Notes: generated by a model not told the origin, from the sequence alone. A stretch of DNA of 11,387 nucleotides from Deltaproteobacteria bacterium (GCA_020346205.1 CP070776.1:946457-957843), one strand, 5' to 3'. Shown: positions 1-7,093, counted from the stretch's first letter. Program-made: numbers and translations.

Positions 1-1066
1 GGGGATCATGGGCCTTAATCTGTGCTCCCTTTTCCAGTAGGGCAGGTAATATGGTAAGGGAAGGGGCATCCCTCATATCATCTGTCTCCGGTTTAAAGGT
101 GAGACCCAAAATACCAATAACCTTTCCGGCCTCGGATCCGCCCAGTGAATCACGGATTTTCTTTATCATCCTTGCTTTCTGGGCAGCATTAACTTCAACT
201 GCAGCTTCTACAATACGCGCTCCGGCTCCATGCTCCTGAGCCATCCTTATAAATGCAAGGGTGTCCTTGGGAAAACATGATCCTCCATAACCTGGGCCGG
301 GATGCAGAAATTTTGATCCAATCCTGCCGTCTAAACCTATACCTTTGGCTAACTTAATGACATCTGCCCCAAGACTTTCACATATATTTGCCATCTCGTT
401 GATATAACTGATTTTAACTGCAAGAAAGGCATTTGCTGCATATTTAATCAGCTCGGCAGTTTCAATGTCTGCCTGCACAATAGGTGTCTCGATGAGATAG
501 AGGGGTTTATAAATATCTCTCAGGATTGCAGCAGCACGTTCAGTTTCCACACCGATCACGACCCTGTTAGGCCGCATGAAGTCATTTATTGCAGCACCTT
601 CACGGAGAAATTCAGGATTAGAGGCAATGTCAAAATCAGCTTCTGGGTTTGTTTCCCGGATGATCCTGGCAATTTGTCTGGCTGTACCTACCGGAGCAGT
701 ACTTTTGGTAACTATGAGTGTGTATTCTGATAAAAGCGGTGCAATTTCCTTGGCGGCATCATAAATAAAGGACAGATCTGCATAACCGTCACCACGCCTG
801 CTTGTAGGCGTTCCAACTGCAATAAATATTGTTTCTGCCCATGGCACAGCTGTTGTTAAATCAGTATCAAACCTTAAACGATTTTCCTGGACGTTTTTTT
901 GAACAAGGTCCTGTAAACCAGGCTCATAGATTGGGATTGACCCTGACTGCAACTCGCTAATTTTTTGCTTATCCTTATCAATGCAAATAATTTCATGGCC
1001 GAATTCAGAAAAACATGTTCCGGATACAAGCCCAACATATCCAGTCCCTATGATAGTAATTTTCAT
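1..1066 (-). CDS. ugd: UDP-glucose 6-dehydrogenase, 3' end cut by window edge
   Basis: Oxidises UDP-glucose to UDP-glucuronate with two NAD+ in the cytoplasm, supplying precursor for capsule, exopolysaccharide or LPS sugars. The minus-strand frame is open from an ATG at 1064-1066 to the window edge, about 355 codons with no stop; family members are usually about 430-450 residues, so roughly the last 80 are missing. Visible motifs: Rossmann loop GTGYVG at residues 7-12, SNPEFLREG around 149-157, the conserved lysine in IKYAANAF (K208), the catalytic cysteine in GPGYGGSCFPKD (C264), and the start of the UDP-binding domain, GLTFKPETDDMRDAPS, around 321-336. An AGGGG ribosome-binding site sits 7 nt before the ATG. 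It lies 104 nt downstream of yggS on the same strand, with a candidate promoter of its own. Family assignment is secure; the sugar pathway it feeds cannot be told from this window. Confidence 0.95.
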   Translation of the reverse strand, partial: MKITIIGTGYVGLVSGTCFSEFGHEIICIDKDKQKISELQSGSIPIYEPGLQDLVQKNVQENRLRFDTDLTTAVPWAETIFIAVGTPTSRRGDGYADLSFIYDAAKEIAPLLSEYTLIVTKSTAPVGTARQIARIIRETNPEADFDIASNPEFLREGAAINDFMRPNRVVIGVETERAAAILRDIYKPLYLIETPIVQADIETAELIKYAANAFLAVKISYINEMANICESLGADVIKLAKGIGLDGRIGSKFLHPGPGYGGSCFPKDTLAFIRMAQEHGAGARIVEAAVEVNAAQKARMIKKIRDSLGGSEAGKVIGILGLTFKPETDDMRDAPSLTILPALLEKGAQIKAHDP

Positions 1067-1103
1067 CTATAAACCCCTGGTTTTATGTATCACAATTAAC
1101 TTC

Positions 1104-1133
1104 ATTATAAAAAACATGAGCCCACTAAGTAAA
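1104..1133 (-). promoter_or_regulatory. candidate sigma70-type promoter of ugd
   Basis: On the minus strand a perfect TATAAT (1104-1109) is preceded at 18 nt by TTTACT (1128-1133), which matches four of six -35 consensus bases. Transcription would begin near 1097, about 30 nt before the ugd ATG. The region is AT-rich, so chance matches are likely; the exact -10 and sensible leader length are the main support. Confidence 0.35.
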
Positions 1134-1162
1134 AAAAAACTATAATTTTCACAGAGAATTAT
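1131..1162 (-). terminator. weak rho-independent terminator candidate after yggS
   Basis: Reading the minus strand just after the yggS stop, ATAATT (1157-1162) pairs with AATTAT (1142-1147). Two further pairs are possible inside the loop, and a run of nine T follows (1131-1139). The stem is A-T only, so termination would be inefficient and read-through into ugd is plausible. Confidence 0.3.
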
Positions 1163-1170
1163 TGCAAAGT

Positions 1171-1872
1171 TTATTGGTCCCGTGTGCCAAAAATTGCCGT
1201 CCCGACACGAACCACCGTGGCCCCTTCTTCAATTGCCACTTCAAAATCACCTGACATTCCCATGGAGAGTTCAACAGGCCCATGATGGCCAAGTAAACCT
1301 TTTGCTGTAAGTTCTTCTGATAATTGTCGTAGCTGTTTGAAAAAAGGACGCACTTCCTCAGGGTCGGCAAAAAAGGGTGGCATGGTCATAAGACCTGTAA
1401 TACGCAAGAAATTACATTTAGCCAGATCATGTAAGATTTTCTCACATTCTTCAGGTTGAACGCCGGACTTTTGTTTTTCTCGAGCGATGTTTACCTGGAT
1501 ATATGCTGTCAGTGATTTATTTAAATTAGCGCATTGCTTGTCTAAGGCAAGGCCTAGTTTAATACTATCTACAGTTTCAATGACATCAAATAATTCAGCA
1601 GCTTTTTTTGCCTTATTACTCTGTAATTTTCCAATGAAATGAAAAAGTATATTTTGCCTGGCCGTAGATTTTATGAACGGGATTTTATCATTGGCCTCCT
1701 GTACGTAATTTTCACCAAAAATTAATTGACCAAGATCTATAGCCTTAATAACTTTTTCCGACGAAATGCGTTTAGATACAGCAACCAGTTTAATATCATC
1801 ACTTGACCTGTTTACACGAGTGGCAATTTTTTTTATGCGATGTTTAATGTTTGCTAAATTCTTTTCAAGCAT
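1171..1872 (-). CDS. yggS: YggS/PROSC family pyridoxal phosphate homeostasis protein
   Basis: Cytoplasmic single-domain PLP-binding protein (alanine-racemase-like TIM barrel fold) that buffers pyridoxal 5'-phosphate and affects amino and keto acid balance; no enzymatic activity is established for the family. From the ATG at 1870-1872 it is 233 residues, normal for the family. Seen: the PLP-lysine motif LVAVSK (K34), FGENYVQEA (52-60), HFIGKLQSNK (78-87), VNI and GLMTMPPF in mid-protein, and the C-terminal signature from LSMGMSGDF to RVGTAIFG (about 202-229). A TTG at 1876-1878 would add two residues. The only clear Shine-Dalgarno (AGGTGA, 1894-1899) is 21 nt from the ATG and 15 nt from the TTG, so the exact start is uncertain. 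It follows tatD by about 27 nt and is probably cotranscribed with it. Confidence 0.95.
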   Translation of the reverse strand: MLEKNLANIKHRIKKIATRVNRSSDDIKLVAVSKRISSEKVIKAIDLGQLIFGENYVQEANDKIPFIKSTARQNILFHFIGKLQSNKAKKAAELFDVIETVDSIKLGLALDKQCANLNKSLTAYIQVNIAREKQKSGVQPEECEKILHDLAKCNFLRITGLMTMPPFFADPEEVRPFFKQLRQLSEELTAKGLLGHHGPVELSMGMSGDFEVAIEEGATVVRVGTAIFGTRDQ

Positions 1873-1899
1873 AAGCAATAGGAATTCTACGAGTCACCT

Positions 1900-2724
1900 T
1901 TAATGTGATGGGATTTTGAACAGTTTTAAAGCATTTTCCGTTGTGCAGCGTGCTAACTCTTCAAGAGACAAACCGCGCAGATCTGCTATTTTCTGGGCAG
2001 TATACAGGACGTATTCTGGGATGTTTTTTTTGCCACGTAACGGTTCAGGTGCCAAAAAAGGCGCATCTGTCTCAATGATCAGTTTATCAAGGGGAACTTT
2101 TTGGGCAACTTCCTGCATTATTTCGGCTTTTTTAAAAGTCACTACACCTGGTATGGATATTAATAGGTCCAAATCCAGAACTTCTTCTGCAAAGTGCCAG
2201 TCGCCAGAAAAACAGTGCATTACTCCACCTGCTGAAAAAGGAGCTTTTTTTTTGAGTATGCGCAAAATATCATCATGGGCCTCACGGTCATGTACCACAA
2301 TTGGTAGTTCCATTTTTTTTGCCAGGTCAATCTGTCGGTCATAATGTTCAAGCTGGATATCTATCGGGGCATATTGTTTGACATAGTCGAGCCCTATCTC
2401 GCCAAATGCAACTACTTTGTCTTCTCTGCAAAGTTTTTCAAGTTCAGTATAAGAACTTTCATTTAAGTTCTGTACATTATGTGGATGAATACCCACAGTC
2501 GCATAAACTGTATCGTATTGTGCTGCGAGGTTGATTGCATTTTTTGAACTCTCGATGTCAATGCCAACAGTAATTAATGGGGCTACATTACTAGCCGCTG
2601 CACTTGCTACAATAGTCGCAATATCATCTCCGCTGCTGATCATGTCAAGATGACAATGGGTATCAATGATTCTGGATTCAGAAAGCAGTTGCGGCAGAGG
2701 AATTTTTTTCTTTTTCTTTCCCAT
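1900..2724 (-). CDS. tatD: TatD family metal-dependent deoxyribonuclease/hydrolase
   Basis: TIM-barrel amidohydrolase-superfamily enzyme; characterised relatives are divalent-metal 3'-5' exonucleases or DNases in the cytoplasm. The 274-residue product is close to the usual 255-265 plus a short lysine-rich N-terminus. Metal ligands are all in place: DTHCHLD (H23, H25), GEIGLDY (E109), VVHDREA (H145), MHCFSG (H170) and ETDAPF (D220). The YP-type substrate loop region APEPLRGKKN is also present. The ATG at 2722-2724 has GGAG (2734-2737) 9 nt upstream. The five lysines after Met-Gly come from an A-rich stretch and are not part of the catalytic domain; their role is unknown. First gene of a likely tatD-yggS unit. 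It could equally be called YcfH/TatD-like, since the subfamily is not resolved from sequence alone. Confidence 0.95.
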   Translation of the reverse strand: MGKKKKKIPLPQLLSESRIIDTHCHLDMISSGDDIATIVASAAASNVAPLITVGIDIESSKNAINLAAQYDTVYATVGIHPHNVQNLNESSYTELEKLCREDKVVAFGEIGLDYVKQYAPIDIQLEHYDRQIDLAKKMELPIVVHDREAHDDILRILKKKAPFSAGGVMHCFSGDWHFAEEVLDLDLLISIPGVVTFKKAEIMQEVAQKVPLDKLIIETDAPFLAPEPLRGKKNIPEYVLYTAQKIADLRGLSLEELARCTTENALKLFKIPSH

Positions 2725-2774
2725 AAGTTTAGGCTCCGAGCCGATTATCTAACAGATTCTGGCAAATGAGGCAA

Positions 2775-2797
2775 ACTGCATATAATTAGTATGCAGT
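2775..2797. repeat. 8-bp inverted repeat in the divergent tatD/nitroreductase spacer
   Basis: ACTGCATA (2775-2782) and TATGCAGT (2790-2797) are perfect reverse complements separated by 7 nt. The dyad lies 50 nt upstream of the tatD start and 152 nt upstream of the nitroreductase start, with a TATAAT (2781-2786) overlapping its left arm. It could be an operator between divergent promoters. No T-run adjoins it, so it is not a typical terminator. Confidence 0.4.
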
Positions 2798-2864
2798 GGT
2801 TTTGTATTTTGTTGGTATTCAAAAAAATTAAGGGAAAATCAGTATGTTCCATTACGAGATGTGG

Positions 2865-2891
2865 TTGACAGCCACTTTTTTTTCTTATACA
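2865..2891 (+). promoter_or_regulatory. candidate promoter of the nitroreductase gene
   Basis: A perfect TTGACA (2865-2870) is followed after a short 15-nt spacer by TATACA (2886-2891). The start of transcription would be near 2898, giving a leader of about 50 nt. The spacer is below the usual 16-18 nt, which lowers confidence. Confidence 0.3.
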
Positions 2892-2933
2892 GATGCAAGC
2901 AAGCCTATATATTGAACGAATAACTATATTATT

Positions 2934-2939
2934 AAAGGA
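2934..2939 (+). promoter_or_regulatory. ribosome-binding site deciding the nitroreductase start
   Basis: AAAGGA lies 10 nt before the ATG at 2950. An upstream in-frame ATG at 2893 has no comparable signal and would add 19 residues before the family's normal N-terminus. Confidence 0.6.
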
Positions 2940-2949
2940 TACAGACAAT

Positions 2950-3459
2950 ATGACTTCACCGATTTTAGAGGCTATATATAAACGACGCAGCATTAGAGAA
3001 TATACCGATGCTGAAATACCCGTTGAAAAGTTGCATGAAATAATAAAAGCAGGAATCTGGGCACCATCTGGCTTGAATAATCAACCATGGAGATTTGTAA
3101 TAGTTCAAAATCAGGATATTAAAGAGCAACTGGCTGTGCAAACACATTATGGTCATATAGTCAGGGGTGCAAACGCCCTGATAGCTGTGTACTTGAATAA
3201 AGATGAAATGTATGATGCGGTCAAGGATCATCAGTCAGCAGGTGCTTGTATACAGAATATTCTCCTGGCAGCTGAAGCCTTGGGATTTGGTGCTGTGTGG
3301 CTTGGGCAGATCCTGAAAAACAAGATTGAAGTAAACAGGATATTAGAGCTTGCAGATAATTTTGACCTTATGGCAGTAATCGCCCTAGGATACCCTAAGC
3401 ATCATAACCAGAAATCCAGAAGAAAAGATATTTCTGAAATGCTTCTTAAACAAATATAA
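2950..3459 (+). CDS. small nitroreductase family flavoprotein
   Basis: FMN-dependent NAD(P)H oxidoreductase of the nitroreductase fold, expected to be a cytoplasmic homodimer. The product is 169 residues, typical of the short single-domain members. Seen: the N-terminal FMN phosphate motif KRRSIREYTD (residues 11-20), WAPSGLNNQPWRFVIV (37-52), the central DHQSAGACIQNILLAAEALGFG region with GAVWLGQI, and IALGYP near the C-terminus. The physiological substrate cannot be inferred; this family includes quinone, nitroaromatic and flavin reductases, and members with other roles. It is followed after 65 nt by coaBC with no terminator between, so the two may share a transcript. CoaC is also an FMN enzyme, but I see no evidence of a functional link. 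Confidence 0.92.
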   Translation: MTSPILEAIYKRRSIREYTDAEIPVEKLHEIIKAGIWAPSGLNNQPWRFVIVQNQDIKEQLAVQTHYGHIVRGANALIAVYLNKDEMYDAVKDHQSAGACIQNILLAAEALGFGAVWLGQILKNKIEVNRILELADNFDLMAVIALGYPKHHNQKSRRKDISEMLLKQI

Positions 3460-3524
3460 ATAGTAAGGAAAAACATTCAGACTTAGCAGGTAAAAAACAA
3501 ATAATTTTATAACGTTGGATCATT

Positions 3525-4733
3525 ATGAAAAGTAAACTTGCAGGAAAAAAGATTCTTTTTGGTATTACAGGCAGCATTGCTGTGTATAAGGCTGCTGAGT
3601 GGGTGCGGGAGCTTACCAAGGCCGAGGCAGAGGTTACTGTTGTCATGACTGAGGCTGCCACGCGTTTTGTTTCCAGTCTTACATTTGCCGCTCTATCTGG
3701 TCAGAGAGTTTATACAGGTATGTTTGAACCGGATGCCGGTGAGGAGATGACACACATCAACCTTGCCAGAGACTGCGATCTTGTCATAATAGCACCTGCC
3801 ACAGCCCAGACGATTGCAAAACTTGCATACGGGTTTGCTGATGACCTGCTCTCCACCCTAGTCCTTGCTAGTAGGACAAAGGTAATTATTTTTCCTGCGA
3901 TGAACAGTAATATGTATTGCCATGCTGCAACCCAAGCCAATATGTCTCGGCTACAGGATTACGGTTATGAAATTATAGAACCGGAACAGGGAAAACTTGC
4001 CTGTGGTGATGAGGGCATCGGCAGGCTCATAGATTGGGAAACAGCGAGGGAGACAATATTATCGGTATTTGCTGATCAGGATTTAGTGGATAATACCATA
4101 TTGATTACCGCCGGTCCAACATGGGAGTCTTTTGATCCTGCACGACATCTAAGTAACCGTTCTTCAGGGAAAATGGGATACAGTCTGGCAAGAGTTGCCA
4201 AAAGAAGGGGTGCCAAAGTGATCCTGGTGAGCGGCCCTTGCACAGTTGATCCTCCTCCAGGAATTGAGTTTGTAAATGTCATGAATGCCCAACAGATGCA
4301 TGATGCTGTTATGGAAAACTATAACAGTCTGGATATAGTAGTCATGGCTGCAGCTGTTTCTGATTATCGCCCAGGAAATGCTATGCAACAGAAAATGAAA
4401 AAAGGGGGAGAGTCGATCGCTCTGGAATTGTTGCCTAATCCCGATATCCTTAAAGAATTGGGTAGGAAAAAAAATAATGATAAGCGCCCCCTGCTCATCG
4501 GTTTTGCCGCAGAAAGCAATGATCATATCGAGGAAGGCCAGCGAAAGCTTAAAGAAAAGAATCTAGATCTGATTGTTATAAATGACATCATTGGCAAAGA
4601 TACGGGCTTTGCAGCTGACACAAATCAGGTCAATCTCATTGACAGGGATTACCAACTGGAAACATTGCCGCTTCTCTCAAAAGAGGAGTGTGCTGATATG
4701 ATCTGGGACAAGGTTGTAAAGCTCTTGCAATAA
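3525..4733 (+). CDS. coaBC: bifunctional phosphopantothenoylcysteine decarboxylase / phosphopantothenate-cysteine ligase
   Basis: Two steps of coenzyme A synthesis: CoaB joins 4'-phosphopantothenate to cysteine using CTP, and CoaC decarboxylates the product with FMN. The 402 residues match the usual fused enzyme of about 400. CoaC domain (about 1-180): flavin-binding ITGSIAVYK (14-22), active-site histidine in THINLA (H77), PAMNSNMY (124-131, Tyr where Trp is common) and the catalytic cysteine in LACGDEGIGRL (C160). CoaB domain (about 190-402): ITAGPTWESFDPARHLSNRSSGKMG (asparagine N211 within SNRSSGKMG), AAAVSDYRP, a lysine-rich KMKKG segment, GFAAES and LDLIVINDI. In the CoaB signature FDPARHLSN carries Phe and Ala where Ile and Val are common, conservative changes. 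The ATG at 3525 has only a weak GGA 5 nt upstream. Ends in tandem stops TAA TGA, 3 nt from the convergent next gene. Confidence 0.96.
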   Translation: MKSKLAGKKILFGITGSIAVYKAAEWVRELTKAEAEVTVVMTEAATRFVSSLTFAALSGQRVYTGMFEPDAGEEMTHINLARDCDLVIIAPATAQTIAKLAYGFADDLLSTLVLASRTKVIIFPAMNSNMYCHAATQANMSRLQDYGYEIIEPEQGKLACGDEGIGRLIDWETARETILSVFADQDLVDNTILITAGPTWESFDPARHLSNRSSGKMGYSLARVAKRRGAKVILVSGPCTVDPPPGIEFVNVMNAQQMHDAVMENYNSLDIVVMAAAVSDYRPGNAMQQKMKKGGESIALELLPNPDILKELGRKKNNDKRPLLIGFAAESNDHIEEGQRKLKEKNLDLIVINDIIGKDTGFAADTNQVNLIDRDYQLETLPLLSKEECADMIWDKVVKLLQ

Positions 4734-4736
4734 TGA

Positions 4737-5912
4737 TCAGATATTACCGTTGAAGGCTGCCTCGTAAACAGCAATTACATCTTCTTCTGTTGGTTTTCTC
4801 GGGTTGTTCTCAACAGGCCTGGTAACCGTCAGGGCAATCTTTGCCATCTCAGGTATTTTGTCTGCTGGTATATTAAGAGCAGTCAGGCTGCTGGGAATAC
4901 CCACATCAGCATTGAGCTGGTGGATTGCCTCTACAGCTAACAGTGCGGCTTCACGTAAAGGTAAACCCTCAGTTTCATAACCCATCACTTGGGAAACAGT
5001 GGCAAATTTTTCAGGACTGCCTATGATGTTGTATTCAACAACATAAGGTAACAGAACCGCATTAGCCAGTCCATGGGCTGTATTGAACATGCCACCAAGA
5101 GGATAGGCCATAGCATGCACCAGTCCTACTCCTGCCGTGGCAAGTGCTTTGCCACCAAGTAAACTTCCCATTAGCATTGCAGCACGTGCTTCAAGGTTTG
5201 AGCCATTAGCATAAGCAACTCCGAGGTTGCTGCTTATTAGTTCGATTGCTTCGAGGGCATACATATCAGAGAGTGCATGTGCCTGGGTGGAGACAAATGC
5301 TTCCAGGGCATGGGTAAAGGCATCAATACCTGTAGCGGCAGTAACATGAGGTGGCAGGCTGAGTGTCAATGCAGGATCCAGTATGGCTGCATCTGGATAG
5401 AGAGGATCACCATTCATGCCACCCTTTGAATTTGTTTTTTCGTTGATAAATACCGCTGTAAATGTAACTTCGGCCCCTGTGCCGGCAGTGGTAGGTATCA
5501 TGATTTTTGGAACGCCCTGTTTTTTGATATTGCCAAGGCCAAGATAATCTTCTGCCTTGCCTCCATTGGTCAAGAGAATGCTTACAGCTTTGGCGATGTC
5601 AAGCGCAGATCCGCCACCAACTCCTACGACACAATCAGCCTTGTTTTTTTTAGCCAACTTCATTCCCTGGTCAGCAAGTTTCAATCCGGGTTCAGGTGTT
5701 ACGTTGTCATATAATGTAAAAGGAATTTTTGCACTCTTAAGAACTGCTGATATCTGTTTGATAATTCCTGCCTTTTTCAGACCTGGATCAGCAACCAGAA
5801 AAACATGGCGGCCTCCCAGTTCAGTTATCAAGTCACTTAACTGTTTTACAGCATTGACACCGAATATAATGCGTGTCGGCTGATTGACGCTGAATGATTG
5901 TGTCTGTATCAT
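4737..5912 (-). CDS. iron-containing (type III) alcohol dehydrogenase
   Basis: NAD(P)-dependent interconversion of alcohols and aldehydes by a group III dehydrogenase, cytoplasmic. From the ATG at 5910-5912 the protein has 391 residues, the usual family size of about 380-390. Seen: nucleotide-binding GGGSALDIAK (residues 99-108), IPTTAGTGAEVT (about 139-150), and the four metal ligands D197 and H201 in GIDAFTHALEAF, H266 in GLVHAMAYPLGG, and H280 in NTAHGLANA. The start is chosen because GAGG (5921-5924) is 8 nt before this ATG, but only 2 nt before a TTG six bases further up. Substrate is unresolved: ethanol, 1,3-propanediol, lactaldehyde and butanol enzymes all share these motifs. It is monocistronic as far as visible, with a 14-bp inverted repeat beginning 29 nt upstream of its start. 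Confidence 0.95.
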   Translation of the reverse strand: MIQTQSFSVNQPTRIIFGVNAVKQLSDLITELGGRHVFLVADPGLKKAGIIKQISAVLKSAKIPFTLYDNVTPEPGLKLADQGMKLAKKNKADCVVGVGGGSALDIAKAVSILLTNGGKAEDYLGLGNIKKQGVPKIMIPTTAGTGAEVTFTAVFINEKTNSKGGMNGDPLYPDAAILDPALTLSLPPHVTAATGIDAFTHALEAFVSTQAHALSDMYALEAIELISSNLGVAYANGSNLEARAAMLMGSLLGGKALATAGVGLVHAMAYPLGGMFNTAHGLANAVLLPYVVEYNIIGSPEKFATVSQVMGYETEGLPLREAALLAVEAIHQLNADVGIPSSLTALNIPADKIPEMAKIALTVTRPVENNPRKPTEEDVIAVYEAAFNGNI

Positions 5913-5920
5913 TTGCAATA

Positions 5921-5924
5921 CCTC
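5921..5924 (-). promoter_or_regulatory. ribosome-binding site deciding the alcohol dehydrogenase start
   Basis: On the minus strand TGAGGT places GAGG 8 nt before the ATG at 5912. The upstream TTG at 5918 would be only 2 nt away and is rejected. Confidence 0.7.
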
Positions 5925-5941
5925 ATCAGAGATTTCAAGGA

Positions 5942-5980
5942 TTCATACCCTATTGATACAGAATGGCAATAGGGTATGAA
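5942..5980. repeat. perfect 14-bp inverted repeat upstream of the alcohol dehydrogenase
   Basis: TTCATACCCTATTG (5942-5955) and CAATAGGGTATGAA (5967-5980) are exact reverse complements with an 11-nt spacer. The centre is about 49 nt upstream of the alcohol dehydrogenase ATG, in the 172-nt gap between its start and the divergent darP start. No T-run follows either side, so it is more likely a regulator-binding dyad or a leader hairpin than a terminator. Arms of this length are unlikely by chance in so short a gap. Confidence 0.75.
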
Positions 5981-5989
5981 CGTTAAGCG

Positions 5990-6018
5990 TTTATAAAAAA
6001 TTTAGGATAGTATATAAC
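5990..6018 (+). promoter_or_regulatory. candidate promoter of darP
   Basis: TTTATA (5990-5995, four of six -35 bases) and TATAAC (6013-6018, five of six -10 bases) are separated by 17 nt. The start would be near 6025, about 60 nt before the darP ATG. The surrounding sequence is very AT-rich, so this is tentative. Confidence 0.3.
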
Positions 6019-6084
6019 TTTAACGGAACTGTTCATATAAAAAAATAAATGTGATTGAACAAAAAATTGTGTGATGAGTTTTTT

Positions 6085-6666
6085 ATGGATTCACAGTTGA
6101 GTAAATCAGAAAAGAAGAGAAGGGCTAAAGGAATAGAACAACTTGTTTTTGAGCTTGCCGCTCTACCTCTGGGAGAAATTGCTTCCCTTCCTTGTGAACA
6201 GGAAATTCGGGACGAAATTTCCTCTGCCAAGAACCTTAAAGGTGGTGCCAGGAAACGACAGCTTAAATATGCTACGAAACTTCTCCGCGATATGCCTATA
6301 GAAGACCTCTATGATTTTCTGTCCCGGAAAAAGGGCTCGATGCTGAAAGAGAAACGTGAATTTCAGGAACTGGAAAATTTCAGGAACCTTCTGCTAACTG
6401 AAGTCGTTAAACTTTATGAAGAAACAATGCAGAGTAACGGTTTTTTAAATGAGAGTGAGCCTGAGGAATTATTACATGACAGCGAGACAATTCAGGCTAT
6501 TCTCCTGCATATACCGGATATAGATGAAACCCAGTTAAAAAATACTGCAATACAATTTGCCAAGACCCGCAACAGAAAATTCAGCCGGGAGCTTTTTCGT
6601 ATCATGAAGGCTGCCACGGAAAAAGCACAATTTTCTCAAAAACAGGATCAGAATGATGGAATATAG
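6085..6666 (+). CDS. darP: DarP (YjgA/DUF615) family ribosome biogenesis factor
   Basis: In E. coli this family associates with the large ribosomal subunit precursor during late 50S assembly. The product has 193 residues against 183 in E. coli. Seen: SKSEKKRRAKGIEQL near the start (residues 6-20), basic GGARKRQLKYATKLLR (53-68), ELENFRNLLL in the middle, and a C-terminal KTRNRKFSRELFRIMK-type segment; the protein is mostly charged helices with no signal peptide or membrane segment. The acidic N-terminal extension of the E. coli protein is absent. I prefer the ATG at 6085 (TGAG 6 nt upstream, matching where family similarity begins) over a TTG at 6055 with no ribosome-binding site. Its 3' end overlaps the following PPC gene by 14 nt, implying translational coupling. 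The family call rests on recognised similarity and is not an alignment result. Confidence 0.85.
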   Translation: MDSQLSKSEKKRRAKGIEQLVFELAALPLGEIASLPCEQEIRDEISSAKNLKGGARKRQLKYATKLLRDMPIEDLYDFLSRKKGSMLKEKREFQELENFRNLLLTEVVKLYEETMQSNGFLNESEPEELLHDSETIQAILLHIPDIDETQLKNTAIQFAKTRNRKFSRELFRIMKAATEKAQFSQKQDQNDGI

Positions 6667-7093
6667 AAAAGGAACAATCGGAAGAGTTTTCAGTCTTCGT
6701 TTTGATGAGGGCGATTTTTTTCTAGAAGAACTTATTAAGATGATAAGAAAAGAAAATATCCGCAGCGGTTGGTTCCATGTCCTTGGCGGCTTGCGTGAAG
6801 CAGATGTTGTAACAGGTCCCAAAGAACCGGTCATGCCCCCGGAGCCTGTCTGGAGTGAGGTCCGTGGAGCCAGGGAAGTCTTGGGTGCAGGAAGTATTTT
6901 TTGGGATGATACCGAGCCCAAAATTCACCTGCATGCAGCCATGGGACACCATGGTGATACCCTGACAGCTTGTGTACGTAAAGGCACGAAAGTTTACCTT
7001 GTATTAGAAGTTATGATCATAGAAATTGAGGGTATTGAAGCAACACGTCCATGGTTTGAAAAAGGTGGATTTAACCGTTTGACTTATTCCTGA
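6653..7093 (+). CDS. PPC domain (DUF296) protein
   Basis: Single PPC/PD1-like domain of 146 residues. In plants this domain is joined to AT-hooks in DNA-binding proteins; the role of stand-alone bacterial members is not established, and the conserved histidines suggest metal binding. Seen: an N-terminal strand with GRVFSLRFDEGDFF (residues 10-23), GWFHVLGGLREADVVTG (39-55), and the conserved histidine cluster HLHAAMGHHGD (H92, H94, H99, H100) followed by LTACVRKG. No AT-hook or other added domain is present. It overlaps darP by 14 nt in a different frame. Two consecutive ATGs are possible (6653 and 6656); AGGA at 6644-6647 is 5 nt from the first and 8 nt from the second, so the second may be the true start. 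Cotranscription with darP is likely; a shared function is not shown. Confidence 0.88.
   Translation: MMEYRKGTIGRVFSLRFDEGDFFLEELIKMIRKENIRSGWFHVLGGLREADVVTGPKEPVMPPEPVWSEVRGAREVLGAGSIFWDDTEPKIHLHAAMGHHGDTLTACVRKGTKVYLVLEVMIIEIEGIEATRPWFEKGGFNRLTYS

Noticed and set aside
1916..2344. 142-codon plus-strand open frame opposite tatD
   Set aside because: Serine- and arginine-rich translation typical of the reverse complement of a real gene; the minus strand has all TatD metal ligands.
2702..2720. A-rich lysine codons at the tatD start as a programmed frameshift site
   Set aside because: No alternative frame product of any length is available, and the downstream tatD frame is intact from its ATG.
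2732..2742. GGCTCCGAGCC near-palindrome before tatD
   Set aside because: Arms of five with a one-base centre; it overlaps the GGAG ribosome-binding site and is too short to interpret.
2861..2883. Short hairpin GTGGT/GCCAC followed by a T-run, terminator-like
   Set aside because: Only five pairs including a wobble, and no plus-strand gene lies upstream to terminate; the TTGACA inside it is better explained as a -35 box.
2893..2949. Upstream ATG giving a 19-residue N-terminal extension of the nitroreductase
   Set aside because: No ribosome-binding site before it, whereas AAAGGA is correctly placed for the ATG at 2950; nitroreductases normally begin shortly before the KRRS motif.
6055..6084. 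TTG start adding ten residues to darP
   Set aside because: Preceded only by an A/T-rich run with no Shine-Dalgarno; family similarity starts after the internal ATG.
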